Below, one piece after another: positions 33,294 to 42,854 of a stretch of 64,000 nucleotides of DNA. The notes under the pieces are model-generated. The model had not been told where the DNA came from, made no database searches, and was given only the letters and a program-made list of their open reading frames with translations. Within the stretch, counting starts at the first letter, position 1; every line of letters begins with the position of its first letter. The stretch spans positions 2,972,443-3,036,442 of the forward strand of contig NZ_CP036264.1 in NCBI RefSeq assembly GCF_008035925.1. The letters are read 5' to 3'. This DNA is from Stieleria maiorica. GTDB lineage: Bacteria > Planctomycetota > Planctomycetia > Pirellulales > Pirellulaceae. Made by a program: the position numbers and the translations under genes.

Positions 33294-34562
33294 ATGAATC
33301 AACCCTTCCGTTCCCGACGTTCCTTCCTGAGAACCACGGTCACCTTGGCGGCAGCGAGTCCATTTGTCGGTGGGCTTGTCCATGCACAGGGCGATGAAGA
33401 CTCGCCGCCGTTGATCGCGTACGTCGGCACGTTCAGTTCGCCGCTTCAGGATGTCTTGCCGACTCAGGTCGACTTGCCGCCGGGCAACGGGCGCGGCATT
33501 CATCTGTTTCGCGTCGATCGAACGACGGGGCAGCTGTCCGCGATCGGGACGCAGCGGATGGGGACCAGCCCCAGCTGCTTGGCCGTCAATGAGGCTGGCA
33601 CGCGATTGTATTCGGCCAACGAAACCGATCGTGTCGGAGCGGCCAAGGAGGGTTCGGTCAGCACGTTTTCGATCGATCGATCTTCCGGTGAACTGACGCC
33701 GATGGGGACGGTTCGCAGCGGCGGTGCCGGCCCGACCTACATCAGCTTGCATCCGAGCGGGCGGTTCCTACTGGTCGCCAACTACTTCGGCGGCAGCGTG
33801 GCGGTGTTGCCGGTCGCCGCGGACGGACAGCTGGGGGAACCGGTCGACGTCAAACAGGACGCCGGAACGATCGGCCCGACACAAGCCACCAACTCCCCGC
33901 CGGGAAGCTTTGCCATCAGCGGTCACGACCGAACGCATGCCCACATGATTCAATCCGATCCGTCGGGACGGTATGTGCTGCACTGCGACTTGGGGCTGGA
34001 CAAGATCTTTATATGGCGATTCGACGACCAAACAGGAACGCTGACCGCCAACGATCCGCCGTCGATTTCGCTGCCGCCGGGCGACGGGCCGCGACACTTT
34101 CATTTTCATCCGGAAGGGCGATGGTTCTACAGCATTCAAGAAGAAGGGTCGACGATCGTGCTGTTCGACTACGACTCCGATGCGGGACGATTGACGGAGC
34201 GACAAACCATCTCGACGCTACCGGCCGAGTTTGTCGGCAGCAACTTCTGCTCCGAGATCCTGGTCTCCGCCGATGGACGATTCGTCTACGCCGGCAACCG
34301 ATTGCACGACAGTGTGGGGATCTTTTCGGTCGGTCAAACGGGAGAACTCAGCTACGTCGGCGAAGAGTGGACGCGGGGAAACTATCCACGTAGCTTCAGT
34401 TTTGACCCGTCGGGGCGGTTCTTTTATTGCCTGAACCAACGCGCCGACAACATCGCGATTTTCGAGGTGAATCGCCAAACCGGCGCACTGGATTTCACCG
34501 GCCACTACGCCGCCGTGGGAAACCCATCGCACATGGTGTTCCTGGATCTGGCTGTTCAATGA
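33294..34562 (+). CDS. Exported lactonase-family beta-propeller (6-phosphogluconolactonase type)
   Basis: A 422-residue seven-bladed propeller of the YbhE/Pgl family. A twin-arginine-like signal (RSRRSFLRTTVTLAAASPFV) starts it. Family blocks include LIAYVGTFSS, GGAGPTYISLHPSGRFLLVA, HAHMIQSDPSGRYVLHCDLG and GPRHFHFHPEGRWFY. Cytosolic members hydrolyse 6-phosphogluconolactone; the export signal points to an extracytoplasmic lactone or sugar acid. ATG 33294 was chosen as the start of the signal; the frame extends 24 codons further upstream without a better site. Confidence 0.87.
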   Translation: MNQPFRSRRSFLRTTVTLAAASPFVGGLVHAQGDEDSPPLIAYVGTFSSPLQDVLPTQVDLPPGNGRGIHLFRVDRTTGQLSAIGTQRMGTSPSCLAVNEAGTRLYSANETDRVGAAKEGSVSTFSIDRSSGELTPMGTVRSGGAGPTYISLHPSGRFLLVANYFGGSVAVLPVAADGQLGEPVDVKQDAGTIGPTQATNSPPGSFAISGHDRTHAHMIQSDPSGRYVLHCDLGLDKIFIWRFDDQTGTLTANDPPSISLPPGDGPRHFHFHPEGRWFYSIQEEGSTIVLFDYDSDAGRLTERQTISTLPAEFVGSNFCSEILVSADGRFVYAGNRLHDSVGIFSVGQTGELSYVGEEWTRGNYPRSFSFDPSGRFFYCLNQRADNIAIFEVNRQTGALDFTGHYAAVGNPSHMVFLDLAVQ

Positions 34563-34595
34563 GAACGCCACCAGGAACACCCACACCGCCGGCCT

Positions 34596-34625
34596 CCATT
34601 TTTTGACCAGCCAGTTTTTTGAACG
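34596..34625. repeat. Half of a palindromic double-unit element
   Basis: CCATTTTTTGACCAGCCAG then TTTTTTGAAC resembles the right arm of the element at 37136; the left arm is missing. Confidence 0.5.
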
Positions 34626-34687
34626 ACGGCCTCGCCCCTTGCTCGCGCCGTGGGCTAGTAAATCAACCGGCCGGTCAGCCGGCAGCG

Positions 34688-35914
34688 TCACCGCTCGATC
34701 AAATACAGATGCGACTTGCTGCGTAGGATCAGTTGGTCGTCGACGACGGCGGGGGAGGCCATGAAGCCGTCGCCGAGTTTCGTCTTGGCCAATTCCTGAT
34801 AATCTTGGCCGGGCTTGATGGTCAGGATGTCGCCTTCGGTGCTGAAGGCATAAATCCGGCCGCCGGCGTAGATCGGTGAGGCGGCGAAGGAACCGCCGGC
34901 GCGTTCTTGCCAAACCACGTCGCCGGTCCTTGGGTCGCGAGCGGTGACAACGCCGTCGTCGCTGTTCATGTACAGCAAACCGTCGACGAGCAACTGGGAC
35001 GACTTCTTGGCGACACTTTTTCGACCGGACCACTCGATGTGTGTCCCCGTCACGTCTCCCTTGCCGTCGGGACGGACGGCGACCATCGAACCCATGCCGT
35101 TGGTGATGAACACCAGCCCATCACCGTACAACGGCCGCGCCGAGGCGTTCATGCCTTCGTGATAGACCGTCCACAGGGTGTCACCGCCCGACGGATCATA
35201 GGCGATCGTTGCCACGGCGCTGGGGTAGACGAGTTGCTCTTGACCGTTGACGGTGATCACATGGCCGGTGCAATACGCTTTCATCCGGTCGCCGTCGTTG
35301 GTGCCGTAGTCGATCTGGCGTTCTTTTTTCCAGACTGTTTCGCCCGTTTCTTTATCGAGCGCGACGACATACTGGACATCGTAACCGTCATAGGCGATGA
35401 ACAGTTTGCCGTCGTGCAGGATCGGCGACGACGCGGGGCCGCGGTGGTGATCACATTCCAGGTCCTCGCGTTTCCAAATCACTTCGGCATTGGCGGTGTC
35501 CAGGCAAGCCGTCAGGTAGCTGCCGAAGTGGATGTAAACGCGCCCGGCTTCGATCACCGGTGTCGGCGTCGCGTAGCTGTTCATCGGGTGACAAAAGGCC
35601 GGCGATTCGTTTTCCATCAGCACCTTGTCGTGCACGATCGCACCGCTTTTGCGGTCGACACACAGGACGGACATTTTCGTGCCGTCCTCGGTGGCCGTCG
35701 TCAACCAGATCTGCTCGCCCCACACCACCGGCGATGACCATCCTTTACCGTGGATCGGCGTCTTCCATTTGACGACCGAATCGTCGATCGCGACGGGCAG
35801 GTCCGCGTCGCCGGCTTGGCCATCGCCGGAAGGGCCTCGGAATTCGGGCCAGTTGGATGCAAATGACGTGACAGTGAAGACTGTCACCAGGAGGACGGCG
35901 GCGGTGCTGCGCAT
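34688..35914 (-). CDS. Exported PQQ-like beta-propeller repeat protein
   Basis: A 408-residue protein with a signal peptide (RSTAAVLLVTVFTVTSFAS) and the planctomycete start WPEFRGPSGDGQ. Tryptophan-docking repeats follow, such as SGAIVHDKVLMENE, ETGETVWKKERQ, PRTGDVVWQERAG and AGGRIYAFSTEGDILTIKPG. These proteins fold as eight-bladed propellers; most planctomycete members lack PQQ and may scaffold or bind polymers. ATG 35914 begins the signal. It converges with the lactonase gene. Confidence 0.87.
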   Translation of the reverse strand: MRSTAAVLLVTVFTVTSFASNWPEFRGPSGDGQAGDADLPVAIDDSVVKWKTPIHGKGWSSPVVWGEQIWLTTATEDGTKMSVLCVDRKSGAIVHDKVLMENESPAFCHPMNSYATPTPVIEAGRVYIHFGSYLTACLDTANAEVIWKREDLECDHHRGPASSPILHDGKLFIAYDGYDVQYVVALDKETGETVWKKERQIDYGTNDGDRMKAYCTGHVITVNGQEQLVYPSAVATIAYDPSGGDTLWTVYHEGMNASARPLYGDGLVFITNGMGSMVAVRPDGKGDVTGTHIEWSGRKSVAKKSSQLLVDGLLYMNSDDGVVTARDPRTGDVVWQERAGGSFAASPIYAGGRIYAFSTEGDILTIKPGQDYQELAKTKLGDGFMASPAVVDDQLILRSKSHLYLIER

Positions 35915-36040
35915 CAGTAGGTGATCCAGGCGATCGGGTGGGCGAAAATGGGAAGGCGTTGTCGAGCCTGCAATCATAGGTCGCCCGCGACGCGTTCTCA
36001 ACTGGAACGCGGTCCGGTTCCGATTCGCTATACTCAGGTG

Positions 36041-36502
36041 ATGACCAAGCCCCAGCCCGAACCGATCGCGCCCGGCCAAGTCGTCGGGCTTGCCAAAGCG
36101 GTCTTGAAACAGGATCGCTTTCCCTATTTGGCGTCGATCGACGGCGATCAACCCCGCGTTCGTCCCGTCTCGCCGGTCCGCACCGACGGGTTCACCGTTT
36201 ATGTGGCCAATTTGCGGAGCTATCACAAAACCGGGGAAATCGCGGCCAACCCGAAAGTCGAGCTGTGTTACTTGAACGACAGCCACGACCAGGTTCGCAT
36301 CACCGGGGTTGCTGCCGTCTTGGATGACGCGGATGTCATGCAACAAATTTGGGACGCGAATCCGTTGCTGCGGAATTACTTGGGATCGATCGACAATCCC
36401 GAGCTGATCGTTTATCGCGTCGATCCGGTTCAGGTCCGCTTCATGCGTGAGTGGGCGTTGGAGTATCACGAGGTGGATTTCCGACAGGCCGGTGATGCGT
36501 GA
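36041..36502 (+). CDS. Pyridoxamine 5'-phosphate oxidase-like flavin-binding protein
   Basis: A 153-residue split-barrel protein. The segment FPYLASIDGDQPRVRPVSPV and YHKTGEIAANPKVELCYL are typical of FMN- or F420-binding PNPOx-like domains. The protein is too short to be PdxH and lacks the PLP-specific C-terminus, so it may be a general flavin reductase or detoxifying enzyme. ATG 36041 starts the conserved part. Its last eight bases overlap the VTT gene, so the two are probably cotranslated. Confidence 0.8.
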   Translation: MTKPQPEPIAPGQVVGLAKAVLKQDRFPYLASIDGDQPRVRPVSPVRTDGFTVYVANLRSYHKTGEIAANPKVELCYLNDSHDQVRITGVAAVLDDADVMQQIWDANPLLRNYLGSIDNPELIVYRVDPVQVRFMREWALEYHEVDFRQAGDA

Positions 36503-37127
36503 ATTGTTCCGCACGTTGCCGTTGATGTGCGTCGTTTTGTTGGTTCCGGTCTTGCCGTTCCTGTTTTTCGGCGGCCAATTGGAAGATTGGCTGCGCGGTG
36601 TCGCCGAAGATCCGCCGTCGGTCGCCGCGACCGCGGCTTTGGTGATCGGGTTGCTGGCAACGGACATCTTGCTGCCGATTCCTTCCAGCGTGGTCAGCAC
36701 GCTGAGCGGTTGGCAACTCGGGTGGTGGCGGGGAACGCTGGCAACTTGGGTGGGAATGAATCTTGGCGCCGTGATCGGCTTTGCGTTGGCCCGGCGTTGG
36801 GGCCAGCCCTTCGCGTTGTGGTTTTCCAGCGGCAAAGATCTTGATCGGATGCGCGAGGTCAGCGAGCGTTACGGACCGCTGGTGCTGGTGCTGACGCGGG
36901 CGATGCCGGTGTTCGCCGAAGCGAGCGTGTTGATTTCGGGAATCCATCAGCTTTCCTGGCGGAGATTCCTGCCGGCGATCCTGCTGAGCAACCTGGGCAT
37001 CGCGATCGCCTATTCGGCCCTCGGTGAATACGCCCAACGTCACCAGTGGCTGCCGTTCGCGCTGGGCGTGTCGATCGGGTTGCCGGTTCTGATCGCCGCG
37101 GCGGCAAAACGGTGGCTTCCGGAGTGA
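36495..37127 (+). CDS. VTT (DedA/SNARE-associated) membrane protein
   Basis: A 210-residue membrane protein with about five helices. The VTT signature is visible as a glycine-rich segment (STLSGWQLGWWRGTLATWVG, MNLGAVIGFALARRWG) and the conserved RAMPVFAEASVLISG with Arg-x-x-P, followed by FLPAILLSNLGIAIAY. Family members are lipid scramblases or transporters (undecaprenyl phosphate flipping has been shown for DedA proteins). Translation overlaps the PNPOx-like gene. It is followed by a palindromic element that could end transcription. Confidence 0.85.
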   Translation: MRELFRTLPLMCVVLLVPVLPFLFFGGQLEDWLRGVAEDPPSVAATAALVIGLLATDILLPIPSSVVSTLSGWQLGWWRGTLATWVGMNLGAVIGFALARRWGQPFALWFSSGKDLDRMREVSERYGPLVLVLTRAMPVFAEASVLISGIHQLSWRRFLPAILLSNLGIAIAYSALGEYAQRHQWLPFALGVSIGLPVLIAAAAKRWLPE

Positions 37128-37135
37128 AAGATGGG

Positions 37136-37230
37136 GTGGTCAAAAACTTTGTTGGTCAAAAGATGGGGGCTGAACCGGTGGCGATCGGAGCTTCCTGCCT
37201 CCCATTTTTTGACCAACAAATTTTCTGACC
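37136..37230. repeat. Palindromic double-unit element
   Basis: GGTCAAAAACTTTGTTGGTC plus AAAAGATGGG are mirrored by CCCATTTTTTGACC and AACAAATTTTCTGACC. It has the same architecture as the elements at 22882, 28020 and 7289, with different sequence. Confidence 0.72.
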
Positions 37231-37399
37231 AATCCGACCGCAGCTGACTGGAAAAAACGACGAAGCGGCTTTCCGCGTCCACTTTTGTGCTGCTGATGCG
37301 TTTGCTTGATCGGTAGGATAAACTGGCGGCGCAGGCGAGGAGTTCCTTCCCTGCTCGCCCCATCGTCCGGCATCCCCCTGCAGATCGATCCCACCTCCG

Positions 37400-38677
37400 A
37401 TGCACGACCTCCGATCCCTCCGGTTTTCAGCACTGCTGTTCTTCTTCAGCGTGCAATCGTTTTGCCACGCCCAGTCGCGACTGGACGAAGCGCCGATCAA
37501 TTACACCGAGACCAAGGGTGAAAACCGCGTGTCGGCGATGATCGACAAGGTTGACTCGGGTGAACTCGATTTAATTTACGAAGACGGCTACGGGTACCTG
37601 CGATCGATCCTCGACGAGCTGCAGGTTCCGGTCTCGTCCCAGGCACTCGTGTTCTCGAAAACCAGTTTGCAGACGGGGCGGATTTCACCGACCAACCCGC
37701 GGGCGATTTTTTTCGGCGACGATGTCTACGTCGGCTGGGTCCGCGGCAGTTCGTTGTTGGAAATCTCCGCCGCCGATCCCAAACTGGGTGCGGTGTATTA
37801 CACCATTCAAATGTCCCCGCGGCGCCCTTCGATGCGACGCGAGAATTTTCGCTGCTTGGGCTGCCACGAACGGACCGACGATCATGGCAAGGTGCCGGTT
37901 CACACGATCCAAAGTGTGATGGCGCGAAGCAGCGGCAAGATCAATCTGTTGCTCGATTCTTTCGTCACCGATCACACCAGCCCGATCGCCGAGCGCTGGG
38001 GTGGATGGTACGTGACCGGCGGCCACGGCTTGATGAAACACATGGGCAACGCGTTTCTCGAGGGCGACCAACTCGTTTCGTTGGGCCCGTCCGATGCCGA
38101 AACGCTGCAGGGGCAGTTTGACCTGTCGCGATGGCCCGTCGCCAGCAGCGACATCGTGGCGCTGATGGTGTTGGAACATCAGGTGGAAATGCACAATCAA
38201 CTCGCCAGTGCAAACTTTGCCGTGCGACGAGCGCGATACGCATCAACCGATCCAGCCGACGAGGTGGCGGATTTGGATACCGTCATCGATCGATCGGCCA
38301 AGCAGGTTGTCGATCACCTGCTGTTTGTCGATGAAGCGAAATTGGAATCCGAGATCCAGTGTTCCAACACGTTCGCCGACGACTTCGCAACAAAGGGCCC
38401 GACGACCAGGGACGGCAGATCGCTGCGACAGTTCGATCTCAAGCGGCGGCTGTTTCGGTACCCGTGCAGCTACACGATCTATTCGCCCGCGTTCGCAGCC
38501 TTGGATTCGCAGCTCAAAGACCGCGTCTTTCAGCGGTTGTGGCAGGTGCTCTCCGGGCAGGATGTCTCCCCGGAGTACGGGCACTTGAGTTCGCAGGACC
38601 GTGGCGACATCTTGCAGATTCTGCGCGCGACTCTAGACGACCTGCCCGTGTCATGGACAAACGCCGAAGCATCCTAA
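37400..38677 (+). CDS. Exported heme-motif (CxxCH) protein
   Basis: A 425-residue protein with a signal peptide (LRFSALLFFFSVQSFCHAQ). A single CLGCH motif lies at about residue 154, preceded by RRENFR, and could bind one c-type heme. A downstream His-rich segment (GWYVTGGHGLMKHMG) may supply the second ligand. The rest (EAPINYTETKGENRVSAMI at the start) matches an uncharacterised planctomycete family. It is probably periplasmic and electron-transferring. Nothing in the neighbours indicates a partner. Confidence 0.75.
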   Translation: MHDLRSLRFSALLFFFSVQSFCHAQSRLDEAPINYTETKGENRVSAMIDKVDSGELDLIYEDGYGYLRSILDELQVPVSSQALVFSKTSLQTGRISPTNPRAIFFGDDVYVGWVRGSSLLEISAADPKLGAVYYTIQMSPRRPSMRRENFRCLGCHERTDDHGKVPVHTIQSVMARSSGKINLLLDSFVTDHTSPIAERWGGWYVTGGHGLMKHMGNAFLEGDQLVSLGPSDAETLQGQFDLSRWPVASSDIVALMVLEHQVEMHNQLASANFAVRRARYASTDPADEVADLDTVIDRSAKQVVDHLLFVDEAKLESEIQCSNTFADDFATKGPTTRDGRSLRQFDLKRRLFRYPCSYTIYSPAFAALDSQLKDRVFQRLWQVLSGQDVSPEYGHLSSQDRGDILQILRATLDDLPVSWTNAEAS

Positions 38678-39041
38678 GAATCGCCCATCCATGCCAGCGG
38701 GAAGCGTCACGGCCTGTCGATTTAATCAGCCGTTTGGCGCGAGCCTACGGGCCCGGTGCGTTCTCTCAATGGTCCATGCCCGTACGCTCGCGCGATACGG
38801 CTGATCACACGTGGGACGGTCCTCGTGACAAGGCTCCGCCTTGTCACGCACGGGTTGCGAGGCTCCGCCTCGCGCATCGTCGGGAGGCGGAGCCCGGGGA
38901 CGAGGGCGACCGGCGGCGGCAGATTTTGCGGATTTTTCCCGTTCTGACGGCACTCAGGATTGGTTTTGGAGCGAGAATTTGCCTATTGTGAAGGTGTCCG
39001 CCGCCTTTCGGGCTGCCGATCTCTCCGTTTCACCCCCTCAA
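38678..39041. other. Intergenic region with two repeats
   Basis: It contains ATGCCAGCGGGAAGCGTCA (38692, shared with 30088), an inverted repeat around GCCCGTACGCTCGCGCGAT, and the AAGGCTCCGCCTTGTCACG element at 38824. No gene seen. Confidence 0.5.
38824..38894. repeat. GGCTCCGCC-type inverted repeat
   Basis: GTGACAAGGCTCCGCCTTGT and GAGGCTCCGCCTCGCGCATC, then GGAGGCGGAGCC. A close relative is at 48315. Confidence 0.68.
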
Positions 39042-39500
39042 ATGAGTCCAACCATGAAACGATTTCTTGCCTCTGCCGTCGCGGTTCTGGTCGTCGCGAC
39101 TGCCACCACCTTGACCGCCGACGTGGACCTGAAAGACATCCAATGCGTGGTGGCGAAAAAAGCCGCCGACGCGAGCAAGTCCGCCGACTATAAAGACGCC
39201 AAAGTCTATTTCTGCTGCAACGGTTGCGCCGGCAAGTTTGCCAAGGACACCGAAAAGTATGCCGTCAAAGCCAATCACCAGTTGGTCGCGACCAAGCAAT
39301 ACGTGCAAAAGAAGTGTCCGTTTAGCGGTGGGAAATTGAACGAGTCGACTGCGATCAAGTTGGCCGGCACCGAAGTCGCGTTCTGCTGCAATAATTGCAA
39401 AGGCAAAGCGGAAGGCGCCGAAGATGACGAAGCCCGATTGAAGCTGATCTACAGCGACAAGTCGTTCAAGAAAGGCTTTGAGCTGGCAAAGAAAGAGTAG
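39042..39500 (+). CDS. Exported Cys-rich metal-binding (YHS-like) protein
   Basis: A 152-residue protein with a signal peptide (MKRFLASAVAVLVVATATT). Two homologous Cys modules follow: VYFCCNGCAGKF (about residues 60-70) and KKCPFSGGKLN with VAFCCNNCKGK (about 102-130). The FCC-x-x-C pattern is that of planctomycete YHS-like proteins thought to bind heavy metals or copper. ATG 39042 was taken; ATG 39054 is in frame and gives the same signal. It stands alone. Confidence 0.72.
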   Translation: MSPTMKRFLASAVAVLVVATATTLTADVDLKDIQCVVAKKAADASKSADYKDAKVYFCCNGCAGKFAKDTEKYAVKANHQLVATKQYVQKKCPFSGGKLNESTAIKLAGTEVAFCCNNCKGKAEGAEDDEARLKLIYSDKSFKKGFELAKKE

Positions 39501-40025
39501 CGATCGATGCAGCAATGTGTGAACGCGTGCTCGGGAACGTCACCCGGCTCGCGTCGATCACAATTGCTGGATGTCGCGTTTCAATCGACGACTGGCTGAT
39601 CAGATGGAGAACCGGCAACACGCTCGTTGTGTTGTCGGTTCTTTCTTTGCGCCCTGCCAGCTGGACTGCGCCACATCTAGCGATGGGACTCTTCCTCGCG
39701 GCGTTTCCCGTGGACAGTCCGCTAAGTGACGTTTCGCACGACGGCGGAACGAACGACCAAGTTGGGGTGAACGCCTTGGCGAGTTTTCGCCAGCATGCTC
39801 CTCCGCCAATGAACCGCTCCGCTGAATCGACGGACGGTACAACGACGGAAATCAAGTGCGTCGAGTGTATTCCCTGACAAGCCCGCTCGTTGATCACCCC
39901 AGATTAGGCGTTTGATTTCTCCCCGCGGTCTCAAACTTTTTGACTCGGCGCTGGCCGATTCGCTATCGTGTACCAACCTTATCCCGCTTTTCGAAGCGTT
40001 CGCACGATGCAACCTGTGAGCCACG
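39501..40025. other. Intergenic region, no supported gene
   Basis: Open frames of 120 (+) and 143 (-) codons overlap each other here; neither has a recognisable domain or ribosome site, so I leave them out. Confidence 0.4.
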
Positions 40026-42389
40026 ATGTTCATTCAAGACTCGACTCATTGCGTGGAATTAAACTCAGCGCCGCGTTCAGAACGCCGCATTGACAAGCTC
40101 CGCTTGGTCGCCTGCCTCGTCGTTTTTATCTCAACCGCCTGTGCGGCGACGGCGGATTCCCCGTCGTTGATCAGCAAGATTTCACCGCCATCGATCACGG
40201 ACGGCCAAGCCCTGTCGCCGACATCGGCGAGTGGTGAGAGTCGGTTGAAAGCGGAAATCGCCATGATCCGCCAAGCGTACAAGGGATGGGGATTAAAGCG
40301 AACGATCAAAACCTATCCGACGGTCCGCGACGATTCATCGCAAGATTCGGTCGGATCGACGGACTGGTCCGAACGAACGCCGGTGGTTTCATACAGCGAC
40401 GATTTTCTGCGATTGGGAGACCGATTTCGGGCGGAGCGTCTCCAACCGCTTCAGCAGAAGATGGTGTTCGCCTACGACGGCCAGATCGGACGGATGCGTT
40501 TTTTCCATGGCATAACGAATCGTCCGCTGTCGCCGAACGTGTATGCCCAAGAACGGAACGGTGCTCCGAGGTTGCCACATGGCGTTCTTGTCGAATTCTA
40601 TTATTCGCGGCATCTGAACTGGTTGGTTCTCGCCGACCATGAGAAACAGTTGTTCCCACCGGAATCCGTGATCGGTCAACCAAGTGTTGAAGAGGTTCAA
40701 TTCAATGGCCATCCGTGTTGGCGAGTCAGCTGGTTCGGGATCAACAACGAAGATCTGGATGTCGTCTCGGATTGCGAAGTTTATCTGGCGAAAGATCGAT
40801 CGCTTCTTCCGCTGCGACAGTCTTATTCGACCCCTGCGGGTGATCGGTGGCCGGAACTCAAAACGATCGAAATCGATGCTTTTCAAATCGATTCTGCGAG
40901 CGGGCTTTGGTACCCCGAACAGGTCACCGCGCGCAGGCGATGGAATTCGCAAATGCAGCCAACGCGGATCCGATTTGAAATCGACAATCGTTTTGCCGAC
41001 ACCACCATCTACTCCGATGCACCGGTGGTGAATGCGAAACACGCCGCTCCACCCAAGCCGATCGTCGCCAAATACGCCCCGGTTCCGGTGTTGACGGAAT
41101 TGTCCGGTCCGGGTTCGAATTCGATGATGATGCGACAGGTTTTCGAGCCGCAACGGGCCGGCGGAGGGATGTTCGCGTTTGTCTTCGTCCTCGCTGCGCT
41201 GGCGATCTGGTTCAAAGCGACACGGTTGGGTGCGGCGTTGCGCCAGTTCCTCGGTCGGCATCGCACCTTGCTGGGCACCAGCGGCATCGCTTTGACCGCC
41301 GCCGTCGCGTACCTCAGCAGCTATCCGCCGGGATGGACGACGTATGGATTGACGATGATGCTGGTCGGGTTGTTCGGTCTGACGTGGATCGTGGTGACGG
41401 TCCTGTTGATTGGACAGAAACAGATCTCGATTCGACTTGCGCTTTTTGCCGCCACGTGTCTGGCGATTTGTTTCGGCGGTTACAGCAAAGGGATCAAACG
41501 CATTCAAGTGCGACAGCGAATGATCAGTGAAGTGCGGGAAATGGGCGGCCAAGTCGAGATGGGGATGTGGCATCTTGACGAAGAAGGGTTGTACCTGCCG
41601 ATGCGGCTGAGCCAGGTGTTCGGCGAGGCCTGGTCCGGAAGAGCGAATCGAGCGGCGGTCTCGTATGAATCATTTTCGAAGAAGAACATCGATCGATGGT
41701 GTTTGGAAGAAGTCCAGTGGCTGGGGCTGGCATCACGTCAGCAACAGGCGTTTGACGTCAATGCCGAGGCGCTTTCGCGGATCGACGCGACCGACAGCCT
41801 GTGGACGCTGCATGTCGAAGGAGGCTATTTGGATGGCAAAGCGCTGACGGCGATGGCGCACTTTCCGCGTCTGATCGACCTGCATTTCGATTGCCAGCAT
41901 CGCCCCGTCGCCGAAGAAGTTGCCCAATTGCCCCAGTTGGAACGGATTTGGTTGACCAACGCCATCGTCGACGACGAATTGATCCGGTCCTTGCGTGGGA
42001 TCAAAAACCTGGACTACGTCACCCTGGTCAAACCGCGATTCGGAAATTGCGAGCAGCGCCACCATGATTGGGAGATCGACGGCGTCGAGGTGCAATTCGC
42101 CACACTCACCCCCGAAGCCATCAACACGCTCGGACGGCTTTCCACGAATCTGAACTTCGTCGACTGCCACGTCAATTTGCCCGCATCAGCGGACGTCGAA
42201 TTGCCGTTGACCACCGGTTTCTCCTTTCGCGACTGCAAACTCGACAACGACACGTTGCTGCGGCTGTCCAATTCGCCCCAATTGGTCTCGATCGGCCTGA
42301 TGGGCACTGACGTCTCGGTCGACGGCATCGAAGCTTTCTCACGCCTTCGTCCCGAAGTCGCGTTGGCGATGAAATCCCCCCGCGACTAA
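40026..42389 (+). CDS. Large membrane protein with leucine-rich C-terminus
   Basis: A 787-residue protein. An N-terminal membrane/export segment (LVACLVVFISTACAATA) leads to a ~330-residue exported beta domain. Membrane helices follow at about 380-490 (FAFVFVLAALAIWF, GIALTAAVAYLSS, LTMMLVGLFGLTWIVVTVLL, LALFAATCLAICFGG). The C-terminal ~250 residues contain leucine-rich-like repeats (LTAMAHFPRLIDLHFDCQH, LPQLERIWLTNAIVDDELI, GIKNLDYVTLV). Leucine-rich tails after membrane anchors are common in planctomycetes and usually bind proteins. No enzymatic motif is seen. Confidence 0.7.
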   Translation: MFIQDSTHCVELNSAPRSERRIDKLRLVACLVVFISTACAATADSPSLISKISPPSITDGQALSPTSASGESRLKAEIAMIRQAYKGWGLKRTIKTYPTVRDDSSQDSVGSTDWSERTPVVSYSDDFLRLGDRFRAERLQPLQQKMVFAYDGQIGRMRFFHGITNRPLSPNVYAQERNGAPRLPHGVLVEFYYSRHLNWLVLADHEKQLFPPESVIGQPSVEEVQFNGHPCWRVSWFGINNEDLDVVSDCEVYLAKDRSLLPLRQSYSTPAGDRWPELKTIEIDAFQIDSASGLWYPEQVTARRRWNSQMQPTRIRFEIDNRFADTTIYSDAPVVNAKHAAPPKPIVAKYAPVPVLTELSGPGSNSMMMRQVFEPQRAGGGMFAFVFVLAALAIWFKATRLGAALRQFLGRHRTLLGTSGIALTAAVAYLSSYPPGWTTYGLTMMLVGLFGLTWIVVTVLLIGQKQISIRLALFAATCLAICFGGYSKGIKRIQVRQRMISEVREMGGQVEMGMWHLDEEGLYLPMRLSQVFGEAWSGRANRAAVSYESFSKKNIDRWCLEEVQWLGLASRQQQAFDVNAEALSRIDATDSLWTLHVEGGYLDGKALTAMAHFPRLIDLHFDCQHRPVAEEVAQLPQLERIWLTNAIVDDELIRSLRGIKNLDYVTLVKPRFGNCEQRHHDWEIDGVEVQFATLTPEAINTLGRLSTNLNFVDCHVNLPASADVELPLTTGFSFRDCKLDNDTLLRLSNSPQLVSIGLMGTDVSVDGIEAFSRLRPEVALAMKSPRD

Positions 42390-42442
42390 AGCCCTGTTCA
42401 CGTCGCTGCGCCTGGGCGGCAACTTTGCGTTGCGGATCCCAG

Positions 42443-42673
42443 TCAATAATGCGGCGGTTTCTCGTCCAACGGATGAGATTCCGAATCGGTCACGTTCTTG
42501 ATCCGGTCGACCTCTTGTTCCCACTTGGAGATGCGTTTGTTGACTCGGTCCAAGAGCATCGACTGTTCCGTCACGACGTCGTTCAGCACGTCGTATTGAC
42601 GTTGCAAATGGGCCAGTTGCATCTCCAGATGCTTGATTCGTTCGGTTTCGTCGTTCATCGGAGGGTTGTTCAT
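42443..42673 (-). CDS. slyX: SlyX-family coiled-coil protein
   Basis: A 76-residue protein with the SlyX pattern: ERIKHLEMQLAHLQRQYDVL, LNDVVTEQSMLLDRV, then a C-terminal PPHY (in SESHPLDEKPPHY). It is predicted to be a short coiled coil. SlyX has no settled role. ATG 42673 was chosen because GAG lies upstream; ATG 42658 would lose five residues. Confidence 0.85.
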   Translation of the reverse strand: MNNPPMNDETERIKHLEMQLAHLQRQYDVLNDVVTEQSMLLDRVNKRISKWEQEVDRIKNVTDSESHPLDEKPPHY

Positions 42674-42721
42674 TGATCTCGGTTTCGCCAAGCGATTGCG
42701 CGTCGGTTAGGTGACAGACAC

Positions 42722-42760
42722 GGTCCTGGTCCTGGTCCCGGTCCCGGTCCCGGTCCTGGG
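42722..42760. repeat. Hexanucleotide tandem repeat (GGTCCY)
   Basis: Six copies of GGTCCT/GGTCCC in a row in the gap between slyX and the aminotransferase gene; a site prone to slippage. Confidence 0.7.
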
Positions 42761-42854
42761 CATTGTGGCGGTCGGCGGTCGAAGCGGGGACGGGTTTCGC
42801 GTAGAATCCTCCACGATGTCTTTGCCCACCAGCCTTTAATCTGTCCTATCTACG

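Noticed and set aside
39466-39897. Overlapping frames of 143 (-) and 120 (+) codons
   Set aside because: No domain, signal or ribosome site on either; mutually exclusive.
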